Positions 1 through 5,553 of a stretch of 7,797 nt of DNA are shown piece by piece; the first letter of the stretch is position 1, and each line of letters begins with the position of its first letter. The notes beneath the pieces are model-generated. The model ran no database searches. It saw nothing but the letters and a program-made list of their open reading frames with translations, and was not told where the DNA came from. Source of the stretch: an uncultured Acidimicrobiales bacterium (GTDB lineage: Bacteria; Actinomycetota; Acidimicrobiia; Acidimicrobiales; SZUA-35). The position numbers and the translations under genes are program-made. The stretch covers positions 1 through 7,797 of the forward strand of contig CALLIQ010000434.1 of assembly GCA_938008925.1 (NCBI GenBank), read 5' to 3'.

Positions 1-711
1 GGCAGCCTGCAGTGCTTCCGGGTGCGTCGATCCGCTGGCCTCGTTGATGTTGACGCCGTCGGGCTCGGCACCGATGACGGTGACGTCAGCGCCGATTGTT
101 CTGAAGATCTGTTCCGCCCAACCGCTGGCCGCGCCGTTGGCACAGTCGAGGACGAGACGCTGGCCCTCGAGCGCACCGGCAGCGACCGAATTGGTGATGA
201 GGTCGACCCAGCCGCTGACGGCGGCATCGCCACTCCCGTCGAGCACGACGCCGATGTCGGCACCGGTCGGCCCGGGTGTCACCGCGCCGGCCAACAGCTC
301 GTGGAAACGCTGCTGGATCTGCTCTTCGACGACGTCGCCCAGTTTCGCCCCACCGGGGGCGAAGAGCTTGATGCCGTTGTCGCCGAACGGATTGTGCGAC
401 GCAGAGATCATGGCGCCGCTGACATCGTCGCCCAGTGACGCCCAGGCGACGGCCGGGGTCGGAACGACGCCCAACAACTCGACATCGACGCCGGCTGCGG
501 TGTAGCCGGCGACGAGGCCCGCTTCGATCATGTGACCGGAGCGTCGGGTGTCTCGGCCGATCACGACGCGGCGGCCGCCGAGGGTCTCGGCCGCAGCGCG
601 ACCGAGCGCGACAGCGACGTCGGGAGTCAGGACCTCGTTTGCGAGGCCGCGTACACCGTCGGTGCCGAATCGCGGATAGATCGTCGCTCCGTTCGAGGAG
701 TCGGACGCCAT
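1..711 (-). CDS. glmM: Phosphoglucosamine mutase GlmM, N-terminal 237 codons (runs off left edge)
   Basis: GlmM converts glucosamine-6-phosphate to glucosamine-1-phosphate in the cytoplasm, the step before UDP-GlcNAc in peptidoglycan synthesis. Residues 15-22 read FGTDGVRG, the family N-terminal signature. Residues 101-108 read MISASHNP, the active-site loop; Ser105 matches the phosphoserine of the alpha-D-phosphohexomutase family. The motif DNGIK follows shortly after. The frame stays open to position 1, so only about half of a usual 445-450-residue enzyme is here, and the metal-binding loop and C-terminal domains lie outside. ATG at 711 is the only ATG/GTG/TTG before the signature. It gives a somewhat long 14-residue lead and has only a weak Shine-Dalgarno, so coupling to rpsI, 16 bp upstream, is likely. 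The order rplM-rpsI-glmM is standard in Actinobacteria. Confidence 0.96.
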   Translation of the reverse strand, partial: MASDSSNGATIYPRFGTDGVRGLANEVLTPDVAVALGRAAAETLGGRRVVIGRDTRRSGHMIEAGLVAGYTAAGVDVELLGVVPTPAVAWASLGDDVSGAMISASHNPFGDNGIKLFAPGGAKLGDVVEEQIQQRFHELLAGAVTPGPTGADIGVVLDGSGDAAVSGWVDLITNSVAAGALEGQRLVLDCANGAASGWAEQIFRTIGADVTVIGAEPDGVNINEASGSTHPEALQAA

Positions 712-727
712 GGCTGAACCGCTTGGC

Positions 728-1114
728 TCAGCGCTTGGAGTACTGCGGAGCCTTTCGGGCCTTCTTGAGGCCGTACTTCTTGGACTCCTTCTTGCGAGGA
801 TCTCGGGTGAGGAGGCCCTCGGCCTTCACAGCGCCGCGGAGCTCGCCATCGATTTCGATGAGCGCTCGGGCGATGCCGAGGCGGAAGGCGCCGGCCTGGC
901 CGGACAAGCCACCACCGTCGAGGGTGACCGCGATGTCGTAGGCCCCTTCGAGGTCAGCGACACGCAACGGCTCGGTGATGAGCGTGCGGTGCACGGCGGA
1001 CGGGAAGTAGTCGTCGAAGGCCCGGCCGTTGGCCGTGATGGCGCCAGTGCCGGGGGTCAGGCGAACGCGAGCGACAGCCTGCTTGCGGCGGCCGGTGGTC
1101 TGAGTGGTGGTCAT
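728..1114 (-). CDS. rpsI: 30S ribosomal protein S9
   Basis: This 128-residue protein is bacterial S9 (uS9), a small-subunit head protein whose C-terminal tail reaches the P-site tRNA. Early GRRKQAVARVRL (residues 8-19), central GGGLSGQAGAFRLGIARAL (67-85) and the basic end DPRKKESKKYGLKKARKAPQ plus the terminal SKR are all diagnostic. The length is normal. The same frame is open far upstream inside rplM, but the ATG at 1114 gives the family-typical N-terminus. That ATG overlaps the rplM stop as ATGA, which points to translational coupling, and the sequence GAGGTGAAGG just before it can act as ribosome binding site. Confidence 0.98.
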   Translation of the reverse strand: MTTTQTTGRRKQAVARVRLTPGTGAITANGRAFDDYFPSAVHRTLITEPLRVADLEGAYDIAVTLDGGGLSGQAGAFRLGIARALIEIDGELRGAVKAEGLLTRDPRKKESKKYGLKKARKAPQYSKR

Positions 1115-1566
1115 GCCTTCACCTCGCGGCGTGCGCCGGGAATCTCGAGAGGGGTGGGGGACTGGGCCTGGTGCGGGTGCTCGGCACCGGCGTAGACCTT
1201 GAGCTTGGTGGCCATCTGGTTGCCGAGACGGTTCTTCGGCAGCATGCCGGTGATGCTCTTGCGAACGGTGTCGGCCGGCTTGCGCTGCAGCGAATCGGAG
1301 TAGGTGCGGGTCGTGAGACCACCCGGGTAACCGGAGTGGGTGTGCACGAACTTGCGATCGGCCTTGTCGGAGGTGAGCACGACCTTCGAGGCGTTGATCA
1401 CGATGACGTGATCGCCCATGTCCATGTGCGGGGCGAAGGTGGGCTTGTGCTTGCCACGCAGGATGCGGGCGATCTCGGTGGCCATGCGGCCGAGGGTGAG
1501 ACCGTCGGCGTCGACGACGAACCAGTCGCGCTCGATCTCGGCTTTCTTGGGGGTGAAGGTCTTCAC
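1111..1566 (-). CDS. rplM: 50S ribosomal protein L13
   Basis: This 151-residue protein is bacterial L13 (uL13), an early-assembling large-subunit protein. Recognisable blocks are the start KTFTPKKAEIERDWFVVDA (residues 2-20), RGKHKPTFAPHMDMGDHVIVINA (37-59, in two conserved parts), KFVHTHSGYPGGL (72-84) and the C-terminal KNRLG...LKVYAGAEHPHQAQ. The start codon is GTG at 1566, preceded by AGGA at 1572-1575 with 5-nt spacing, and the resulting N-terminus agrees with actinobacterial L13. It is the first gene of the rplM-rpsI-glmM unit and follows a 489-bp non-coding stretch, so it probably has its own promoter. Confidence 0.97.
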   Translation of the reverse strand: MKTFTPKKAEIERDWFVVDADGLTLGRMATEIARILRGKHKPTFAPHMDMGDHVIVINASKVVLTSDKADRKFVHTHSGYPGGLTTRTYSDSLQRKPADTVRKSITGMLPKNRLGNQMATKLKVYAGAEHPHQAQSPTPLEIPGARREVKA

Positions 1567-1622
1567 AGCGATCCTGCTCTACACGTCGTGGGGGCCGAGA
1601 CAGACGGTTCGGCCGACCCGCA

Positions 1623-1628
1623 AGCATA
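1623..1628 (-). promoter_or_regulatory. Candidate -10 element of the rplM promoter
   Basis: Read on the minus strand the hexamer is TATGCT, a fair match to TANNNT about 57 bp before the rplM start. No convincing TTG-type -35 box is found 16-18 bp upstream. The call rests on position, and on the need for a promoter after the hairpin-rich spacer. Weak evidence. Confidence 0.25.
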
Positions 1629-1687
1629 CGGGGGGCGAATCGAAATCGCGCCGCCACTGCCGCGATCGGAATCAGGAGATGATGGCC

Positions 1688-1729
1688 CACGGCCGGGACC
1701 AAGAGGAGGGAGTCTCGGTCCCGGCCGTG
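1688..1729 (-). terminator. 13-bp perfect inverted repeat, probable terminator hairpin
   Basis: The arms CACGGCCGGGACC (1688-1700) and GGTCCCGGCCGTG (1717-1729) are perfect complements around a 16-nt loop. It lies between the PRC-barrel gene and rplM, upstream of the candidate rplM -10 box, where read-through from the upstream unit would be stopped. There is no T-tract on either side, so it would be a U-less terminator of the kind proposed for high-GC Actinobacteria. A structured rplM leader is an alternative only if rplM transcripts start further upstream than proposed. Confidence 0.4.
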
Positions 1730-1864
1730 TCATCCGCCGCCGTGCCGCCGCCCAGCCGCCGACCGAGAGGGTCGTGCGGGTCCGCCGAGCAGCAGCTTCC
1801 CGCCGGAACGGTCAGCGTCGATGCTGACAGAACGTGGGAGATCACGTGGTTGGCCCTGTTGTCG

Positions 1865-1900
1865 GGCCGTGTCATCGGCCGTGTCATCGGCCGTGTTGTT
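1865..1900. repeat. Tandem 12-bp repeat, about three copies
   Basis: The unit GGCCGTGTCATC occurs exactly at 1865-1876 and 1877-1888, followed by a diverged copy GGCCGTGTTGTT at 1889-1900. A further exact copy is at 1723-1734, overlapping the right arm of the 1688-1729 hairpin. It lies in non-coding DNA; function unknown. Confidence 0.8.
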
Positions 1901-1913
1901 GGGTCTTTGGGGT

Positions 1914-1950
1914 GGCCTCGGGGGCGGTGGCGGCACCGCCCCCGAAGGCC
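1914..1950 (-). terminator. Very strong GC-rich hairpin, probable terminator
   Basis: CGGGGGCGGTG (1919-1929) and CACCGCCCCCG (1934-1944) pair perfectly around the 4-nt loop GCGG. Pairing continues with GGCCT (1914-1918) and AGGCC (1946-1950) after one bulged A at 1945, giving about 16 bp. It is about 105 bp beyond the PRC-barrel stop codon. No T-tract follows in either direction. Likely a transcription end or RNA 3'-end stabiliser for the upstream unit. Confidence 0.45.
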
Positions 1951-1958
1951 CGCCCGCT

Positions 1959-2070
1959 GGTGGCGAGGGCACCACCGTCAGGCGTTTGTCTGCGATGTCG
2001 TTCGCCGGATGTCAGCTGGCCAGCGCGCCACCGTCAGGTGGCGAGTGCCCCACCGTCAGGTGGCGAGTGC
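1959..2070. repeat. Diverged 24-bp unit and 21-bp tandem duplication over the PRC-barrel stop codon
   Basis: Positions 2028-2048 and 2050-2070 are identical over 21 bp with a 22-bp period. The second copy contains the stop codon (2056-2058) and last codons of the PRC-barrel gene, so the gene end is duplicated just downstream. A 24-bp segment at 2037-2060 recurs at 1959-1982 with two differences (positions 1968 and 1971). This points to short slippage or duplication events, not to a mobile element. Confidence 0.8.
2026..2063 (-). terminator. Two small adjacent hairpins at the PRC-barrel gene end
   Basis: CGCCACC (2026-2032) and GGTGGCG (2037-2043) enclose a GTCA loop; CCACC (2050-2054) and GGTGG (2059-2063) enclose a second GTCA loop. 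On the minus strand the loop of the latter is TGAC, so it carries the PRC-barrel TGA stop. Both come from the 22-bp duplication. They may help termination or 3'-end protection but lack a T-tract. Confidence 0.3.
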
Positions 2071-2475
2071 ATAGTGCTGGGCGAGCCGGGCCCTCGCTTC
2101 GGAGGTCAGCACGTGGTCGTTGTTCGCCTTTGGCGCCCGGCGAATCGTCTCCCGATTGAACGGCACCACCACCTTCTCGGTCACGGTGGTGTACGAGCCG
2201 CGAACGGGCACGTAGTGGGCCGACCGAAGGAACCCCGGCTTGACGACGAGCCACGTGGGCGAGTCACCGGCGCCTTCGAACAGGACGTCTTGGACCTTGC
2301 CGACGGCCTGGCCCTGTTCGTCGACGACCTGACGATCGCTGTAGATCACGACATCGCTCGAGTGACTGTCGCTCGAATGGCCATCATTCGAGTGACCATC
2401 ACTCGAATGACTGTCGACCTGGCTACCGAACAAGCCGTGGCCGGCGTCGGGCATGGGGGCGGATGCTTGTGACAT
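2056..2475 (-). CDS. PRC-barrel domain protein with His/Ser/Asp pentapeptide repeat
   Basis: A 139-residue protein whose residues 42-115 look like a PRC-barrel: VVDEQGQAVGKVQDVLFEG, then TWLVVKPGFLRSAHYVPV and VVVPFNRETIRRAP. PRC-barrels occur in RimM, photosynthetic reaction centre H subunits and many small stress-linked proteins of unknown role; no specific function can be assigned. No signal peptide or membrane segment is visible, so it is probably cytoplasmic. Residues 21-40 are four pentapeptides of the type D-S/G-H-S-S/N, rich in His and Asp, encoded by a 15-bp DNA repeat. The tail (116-139) is a short polar helix-like segment. The ATG at 2475 has GAGG at 2481-2484 with a good spacing of about 5 nt. 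It sits between truA and rplM, is separated from truA by 156 bp and seems to have its own promoter. Confidence 0.82.
   Translation of the reverse strand: MSQASAPMPDAGHGLFGSQVDSHSSDGHSNDGHSSDSHSSDVVIYSDRQVVDEQGQAVGKVQDVLFEGAGDSPTWLVVKPGFLRSAHYVPVRGSYTTVTEKVVVPFNRETIRRAPKANNDHVLTSEARARLAQHYALAT
2358..2417. repeat. Four-copy 15-bp coding minisatellite
   Basis: Four 15-bp units start at 2358, 2373, 2388 and 2403, each beginning TCGAGTG or TCGAATG and differing at a few positions. The period is a multiple of three and encodes the D-x-H-S-x pentapeptides of the PRC-barrel protein. Such an array can change copy number by slippage without breaking the frame. Confidence 0.9.
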
Positions 2476-2493
2476 GACTGCCTCGCATTCTGC

Positions 2494-2531
2494 GCACTGT
2501 GCCAGTGCACGTGATGACCGCCCGCGTCATC
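2494..2531 (-). promoter_or_regulatory. Two-hairpin 5' leader of the PRC-barrel gene
   Basis: GATGAC (2513-2518) pairs with GTCATC (2526-2531) and GCACTG (2494-2499) pairs with CAGTGC (2503-2508). If transcription starts near 2533, as the candidate promoter suggests, the leader is these two stem-loops followed by the ribosome binding site at 2481-2484. Both stems are only 6 bp. They might tune stability or translation, but no known riboswitch is recognised. Confidence 0.3.
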
Positions 2532-2539
2532 GTTTTGAC

Positions 2540-2568
2540 ATATTCGCGCAAACCAACCGACATGTAAA
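2540..2568 (-). promoter_or_regulatory. Candidate promoter of the PRC-barrel gene
   Basis: On the minus strand TTTACA (2563-2568) and GAATAT (2540-2545) are separated by 17 bp. The -35 is close to TTGACA; the -10 keeps the key A and final T but is otherwise weak. The predicted start near 2533 leaves a leader of about 58 nt. The local drop in GC content fits a promoter. Confidence 0.4.
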
Positions 2569-2576
2569 GCGCGAAT
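2542..2576. promoter_or_regulatory. 8-bp inverted repeat around the candidate PRC-barrel promoter (possible operator)
   Basis: ATTCGCGC (2542-2549) and GCGCGAAT (2569-2576) are perfect inverted copies with a 19-bp gap. One arm overlaps the -10 box and the other abuts the -35 box, so a dimeric regulator bound here would cover the promoter. The half-site spacing is about 27 bp, roughly 2.5 helical turns, which is not ideal for one dimer. No regulator can be named. Confidence 0.35.
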
Positions 2577-2604
2577 CGCGCCCGCAGCTCGAGCAACCCT
2601 GGGT

Positions 2605-2636
2605 TTCGGGTCTGTCAGGGCTTCGGGTCTGTCAGG
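2605..2636. repeat. 15-bp tandem duplication spanning the truA stop codon
   Basis: TTCGGGTCTGTCAGG is present at 2605-2619 and again at 2622-2636, period 17 bp. The second copy includes the truA stop codon at 2632-2634. It parallels the duplication at the end of the neighbouring PRC-barrel gene. Confidence 0.85.
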
Positions 2637-3492
2637 CCTGGGGATAGTCGACCCGCACGAGGTGCAGGCCATGCGGCGGCGCCGGTTGCTCGGCCACCTG
2701 CCGGTCTTTCGCCCCGAGGACCGAGCGCAACTCCCCCGCCGTGCGCTTGCCGCGCCCGACGGCGACGTGGAAACCGACGATGCTCCGCACCATCTGGTGG
2801 CAAAAGGCGGAGCCTTCGATGGCGAACTCGAGGAGGCCGTCGACGGGCCCATCGCTGCGATCGGTCCAGGAGACCTTGGTGACTCGGCGAACCAGTGAGA
2901 CCGGCTCCTGCCCGGGCCCGGGCTTGGGCCGTCGACAGAACGACGAGAAGTCGTGCTCGCCGACGAGGGGGTCACAGGCGAGCCGCATCACGGCCAGATT
3001 CAACGGTTCGGGGACGTGCCAGGTGTAGCGGGCCAGCGTGGGATCGGGCGTCGGCCGATTCAGCACCCGATACCGGTAGGCCCGGCCATCGGCATCGAAG
3101 CGAGCGCTGAAGTCGGGGGCTGCCGGGGCGACGTCGATGACCGCGATCTCGGGGCCGAGACGAGCATTGATCATCCTCGCGAGACGCCCGCGGGTGTCGT
3201 CGTCGAGTTCGGCGATCGGAAGATCGAACGAGAGGACCTGTTCGGACGCATGCACACCGGCATCGGTCCGACCCGACATCACGATGTCTGGTGGATTGCC
3301 GTAGGCCGCTCCCAACACGCGCTGGATCTCGCCGACGACCGTGCGCACGCCCGGATTCGGCGCCAGCCCGCGAAAGTCGGTGCCGTCGTAGGCGATCGTC
3401 AAGCGGACGCGAGAAACCGGACCCGAAGGTCCGGTCTCAGCGTCCGGGTCCAGCGCATCGGCGCCGGATTCGAAGAGTGTGGGTTCGTGCAC
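2632..3492 (-). CDS. truA: tRNA pseudouridine(38-40) synthase TruA
   Basis: TruA makes pseudouridine at positions 38-40 in the anticodon arm of many tRNAs. Residues 35-40 read YDGTDF and residues 74-82 GRTDAGVHA, the family catalytic motif; Asp77 is the nucleophile. Later conserved parts include ARFDADGRAYRYRVLNRPTP, HDFSSFCRRP and FCHQMVRSIVG. The length of 286 residues is normal for Actinobacteria. The start is GTG at 3492; no other ATG/GTG/TTG lies before the domain, giving a 25-30-residue acidic lead without clear homology, and there is no good Shine-Dalgarno. The start is therefore the uncertain part. It lies 48 bp after rplQ, in the rplQ-truA order common in Actinobacteria and Firmicutes, and is probably co-transcribed with the ribosomal genes. 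Confidence 0.95.
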   Translation of the reverse strand: MHEPTLFESGADALDPDAETGPSGPVSRVRLTIAYDGTDFRGLAPNPGVRTVVGEIQRVLGAAYGNPPDIVMSGRTDAGVHASEQVLSFDLPIAELDDDTRGRLARMINARLGPEIAVIDVAPAAPDFSARFDADGRAYRYRVLNRPTPDPTLARYTWHVPEPLNLAVMRLACDPLVGEHDFSSFCRRPKPGPGQEPVSLVRRVTKVSWTDRSDGPVDGLLEFAIEGSAFCHQMVRSIVGFHVAVGRGKRTAGELRSVLGAKDRQVAEQPAPPHGLHLVRVDYPQA

Positions 3493-3516
3493 GAGGTGAC
3501 GGACCGCGTTGGTCGA

Positions 3517-3543
3517 GATCGAGCGAGCTCGACGCTCGGATCA
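3517..3543 (-). other. Hairpin in the rplQ-truA junction
   Basis: CGAGCG (3520-3525) and CGCTCG (3533-3538) enclose a 7-nt loop; GAT/ATC pairing extends the stem past one bulge, reaching the rplQ stop codon at 3541-3543. It fills most of the 48-bp spacer. It may be an RNA-processing or 3'-end stabilising element separating rplQ from truA output. Confidence 0.3.
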
Positions 3544-3894
3544 GACCAGTTCGATCCGAGCCATGGGGGCGTTGTCGCCCTGGCGAGGACCCATCTTCAA
3601 GATGCGGGTGTAGCCGCCCGGGCGCTCGGCATAGCGAGGCCCGACCTCTTCGAAGAGCTTGGTGGTCATCTCGACATCACCCATGTAGGCGAGGACCTGG
3701 CGGAAGTTGTGGAGTCCGCCCTTCTTCGCCTTGGTGATGAGCTTCTCGGCGACGGGCCGCATGGCCTTCGCCTTGGCTTCGGTGGTGACGATGCCCTCGG
3801 CCGCGACGAGCGAGGCGACGAGGTTGGCCATCATCAGCTTCTGATGCGAAGCCGAGCCGCCGAAGCGGCGCGACTTGGTGGGACGTCCTGGCAT
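3541..3894 (-). CDS. rplQ: 50S ribosomal protein L17
   Basis: A 117-residue bacterial L17 (bL17), near the peptide exit tunnel. The N-terminal PGRPTKSRRFGGSASHQKLM (two conserved parts, residues 2-21), NLVASLVAAEGIVTTEAKAK (24-43) and the end GGYTRILKMGPRQGDNAPMA (93-112) are typical. It lacks the long acidic/Ala-rich C-terminal extension seen in some actinobacterial L17 proteins. ATG at 3894 lies 2 bp after the rpoA TGA (TGAACATG), with AGGAG at 3901-3905 inside the end of rpoA, 6 nt before the start. Coupled translation with rpoA is expected. Confidence 0.98.
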   Translation of the reverse strand: MPGRPTKSRRFGGSASHQKLMMANLVASLVAAEGIVTTEAKAKAMRPVAEKLITKAKKGGLHNFRQVLAYMGDVEMTTKLFEEVGPRYAERPGGYTRILKMGPRQGDNAPMARIELV

Positions 3895-3896
3895 GT

Positions 3897-4835
3897 TCAG
3901 CTCCTCGAGCCGCGCAGGGCGAGGCCCCGCTCATCAAGCTTGACGATGACCTCGTCCAACGACTTCTGACCGAAGTTCGTGATGGCGAGAAGATCGTCTT
4001 CGGTCTTCTGCAGGAGCTCGCCGATGCTGTTGACCTGCGCACGCTTGAGGCAGTTGCGAGGACGCTCGGAGAGGTCGAGGTCTTCGATCGGCAGGTCGAG
4101 ATCGGGCGAGCCGGACGCCGCAGCGGGCGCCTCGCCGAGGGTCAGGCCCTCGGGCTCATCGCTCATCTCTTCGACGAGCTGGACCAGGCCCCGGAGGGTG
4201 GCGCCGGCCGAGGCCAAGGCGTCACGCGGGGTGATCGAACCGTCGGTCTCGATGTCGAGGAGGAGACGATCGAAGTTGGTGCTCATCTCGACGCGGGTCG
4301 GCTCGACCGACAGCGACACCCGACGGATCGGGCTGTAGATGGCATCGATGGGAATGACACCGATGGCGGAACCGGTGGTGCGCTGCGAGCTGAGCCAGCC
4401 GCGGCCGCGCTCGACGGTGAGGTCGATCGCGAGACGGCCCTTGGCGTCGAGCTTTGCGAGGTGAACGTCGCCGTTCAGAACCTCGATCTCGGCGGGGCAG
4501 GAGATGTCACCAGCGGTGACGTCGCCGGGACCACGCACGTCGAGACGAAGCACGACGGGCTCGTCGGACTCGGAGGTCACGACGATGTCCTTGAGGTTCA
4601 AGATGATGTCCGTGACGTCCTCGACCACACCGGTGAGGGTGTCGAACTCGTGGAGGGCGTCGTCGAAACGAACCTGAGTGATGGCTGCGCCGGGGATCGA
4701 CGACAGCAGCGTGCGGCGAAGCGAGTTGCCAAGCGTGTGACCAAACCCGGGCTCGAGTGGGCCGATGGCGAACTGACCGTGGTTCGACTCACCATCGTCG
4801 ATCTGCTCCACGGTTGGGCGCTGCATGACCAGCAT
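3897..4835 (-). CDS. rpoA: DNA-directed RNA polymerase subunit alpha
   Basis: The alpha subunit dimerises to start RNA polymerase assembly and contacts UP elements and activators. The 312 residues show an N-terminal domain (about 1-225) with GFGHTLGNSLRRTLLSSIPG (30-49), an acidic linker (about 226-250), and the C-terminal domain (251-308) with RPRNCLKRA and NFGQKSLDE. By position Arg258, Asn261, Cys262, Gly289, Lys291 and Ser292 match E. coli Arg265, Asn268, Cys269, Gly296, Lys298 and Ser299, so the DNA-binding surface is intact. ATG at 4835 has a GGAAGG element 7 nt upstream; the next Met (residue 4) is too far from it. It follows rpsD by 84 bp and precedes rplQ by 2 bp. Confidence 0.98.
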   Translation of the reverse strand: MLVMQRPTVEQIDDGESNHGQFAIGPLEPGFGHTLGNSLRRTLLSSIPGAAITQVRFDDALHEFDTLTGVVEDVTDIILNLKDIVVTSESDEPVVLRLDVRGPGDVTAGDISCPAEIEVLNGDVHLAKLDAKGRLAIDLTVERGRGWLSSQRTTGSAIGVIPIDAIYSPIRRVSLSVEPTRVEMSTNFDRLLLDIETDGSITPRDALASAGATLRGLVQLVEEMSDEPEGLTLGEAPAAASGSPDLDLPIEDLDLSERPRNCLKRAQVNSIGELLQKTEDDLLAITNFGQKSLDEVIVKLDERGLALRGSRS

Positions 4836-4853
4836 GGGACTTCCTTCCGACCT

Positions 4854-4868
4854 GGCGCCGTTGGCGCC
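4854..4868 (-). other. Short GC hairpin in the rpsD-rpoA spacer
   Basis: GGCGCC at 4854-4859 and again at 4863-4868 (each self-complementary) can form a 6-bp stem with a 3-nt loop, just upstream of the rpoA ribosome binding site. This is the longest gap in the rpmJ-rplQ run, 84 bp. It could modulate rpoA translation relative to rpsD; no known element is recognised. Confidence 0.25.
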
Positions 4869-4919
4869 GGGGGTGTGTTCGAGTTGCGCGATTACTGGCT
4901 GAGACGAGAAGAGGAACGA

Positions 4920-5540
4920 CTACTTGCTGTACAGCTCGACGATGAGCTGCTCACGCAGCGGCACGTCGATCTGCTCGCGAAGTGGTTCGGAGTACACGGT
5001 GACCTTGAGGCCGGCGCCATCGAGGTCGAGCCAGGCGGGAGGCGTGCGGTCGAGCACGTCCTTGTTCCACTGGACGATGGCGTTGTCGCGGGTCTTTTCG
5101 CGAATCTCGATCACGTCGCCCTTGCGGACTCGGTACGACGGGACGTTGACGCGCTTGCCGTTGACGTTGATGTGGCCGTGGCTCACGAACTGACGGGCCT
5201 GGGGCCGGGTCGAGAAGAAGCCGGCGCGGTAGACGACGTTGTCGAGGCGAAGCTCGAGGAACCGGAGCATGTTCTCGCCGGTGACGCCCTCACGACGGGA
5301 GGCCTCGTCGTAGACCTTGCGGAACTGACGCTCGTTCAAGCCGTAGGAGAAGCGAGCCTTCTGCTTCTCCTGCAACTGGAACAGGTACTCGGTGTTGTTG
5401 TTGCCACGGCGACGGGTCTGGCCGTGCATGCCGGGGGGATAGGGACGCTTTTCGAGGGCGATGGCTTCGCCTCGGGTCCCGAAGATGTTGGTGCCGAGTC
5501 GGCGGGAGATGCGGGCGCGAGGGCCGGTGTAACGAGACAT
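4920..5540 (-). CDS. rpsD: 30S ribosomal protein S4, cysteine-less form
   Basis: A 206-residue S4 (uS4), a primary 16S rRNA-binding protein at the 5' domain. It begins SRYTGPRARISRRLGTNIFG and has PPGMHG (35-40), LQEKQKARFSYGLNERQFRK (56-75) and the S4 RNA-binding domain (about 97-146) with RPQARQFVSHGHINVNGKRV (112-131), ending VELYSK. The N-terminal zinc-binding cysteines of the C+ form are absent; the protein has no cysteine there. ATG at 5540 follows rpsK by 13 bp, and the GAGGAG element overlaps the rpsK stop. In E. coli S4 represses its own operon; no matching pseudoknot was identified here. Confidence 0.98.
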   Translation of the reverse strand: MSRYTGPRARISRRLGTNIFGTRGEAIALEKRPYPPGMHGQTRRRGNNNTEYLFQLQEKQKARFSYGLNERQFRKVYDEASRREGVTGENMLRFLELRLDNVVYRAGFFSTRPQARQFVSHGHINVNGKRVNVPSYRVRKGDVIEIREKTRDNAIVQWNKDVLDRTPPAWLDLDGAGLKVTVYSEPLREQIDVPLREQLIVELYSK

Positions 5541-5553
5541 GTGCGAACTCTCC

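Larger units (their letters stand above)
1567..2055. other. 489-bp gene-free spacer between rplM and the PRC-barrel gene
   Basis: No frame in this stretch has both a plausible start with ribosome binding site and a recognisable protein. The small open frames are low-complexity and Pro/Arg/Ala-rich, as expected from GC-rich non-coding DNA. It holds strong inverted repeats at 1688-1729, 1914-1950 and 2026-2063, a tandem 12-bp repeat at 1865-1900 whose unit recurs at 1723-1734, and diverged copies of a 24-bp unit at 1959-1982 and 2037-2060. The layout suggests a termination zone followed by the rplM promoter. Confidence 0.7.

Noticed and set aside
728..1702. A 324-codon minus-strand frame reading through rplM into rpsI, which could look like a fusion protein.
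   Set aside because: Only its last 128 residues are S9. The earlier part is an out-of-frame reading of rplM and its leader, and the ATGA overlap gives rpsI a normal start.
1567..1730. A ribosomal-protein leader of the L13-autoregulatory type upstream of rplM.
   Set aside because: The only strong stem lies upstream of the candidate promoter, and I cannot match the sequence to a known L13 leader structure.
1567..2055. A hidden small gene in the long spacer, for example the Pro-rich minus-strand frame at 1730-1975.
   Set aside because: No ribosome binding site, low-complexity composition, and the frame is made of the hairpins and 12-bp repeats.
2535..2563. A perfect TTGACA on the plus strand as a rightward promoter.
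   Set aside because: At 17-18 bp spacing only CGACAT or GACATG follows, which is a poor -10, and transcription would run antisense into truA.
2953..3969. A 338-codon plus-strand open frame opposite truA and rplQ.
   Set aside because: It spans two well-identified minus-strand genes and their spacer, shows no family motif and no ribosome binding site; a composition artefact.
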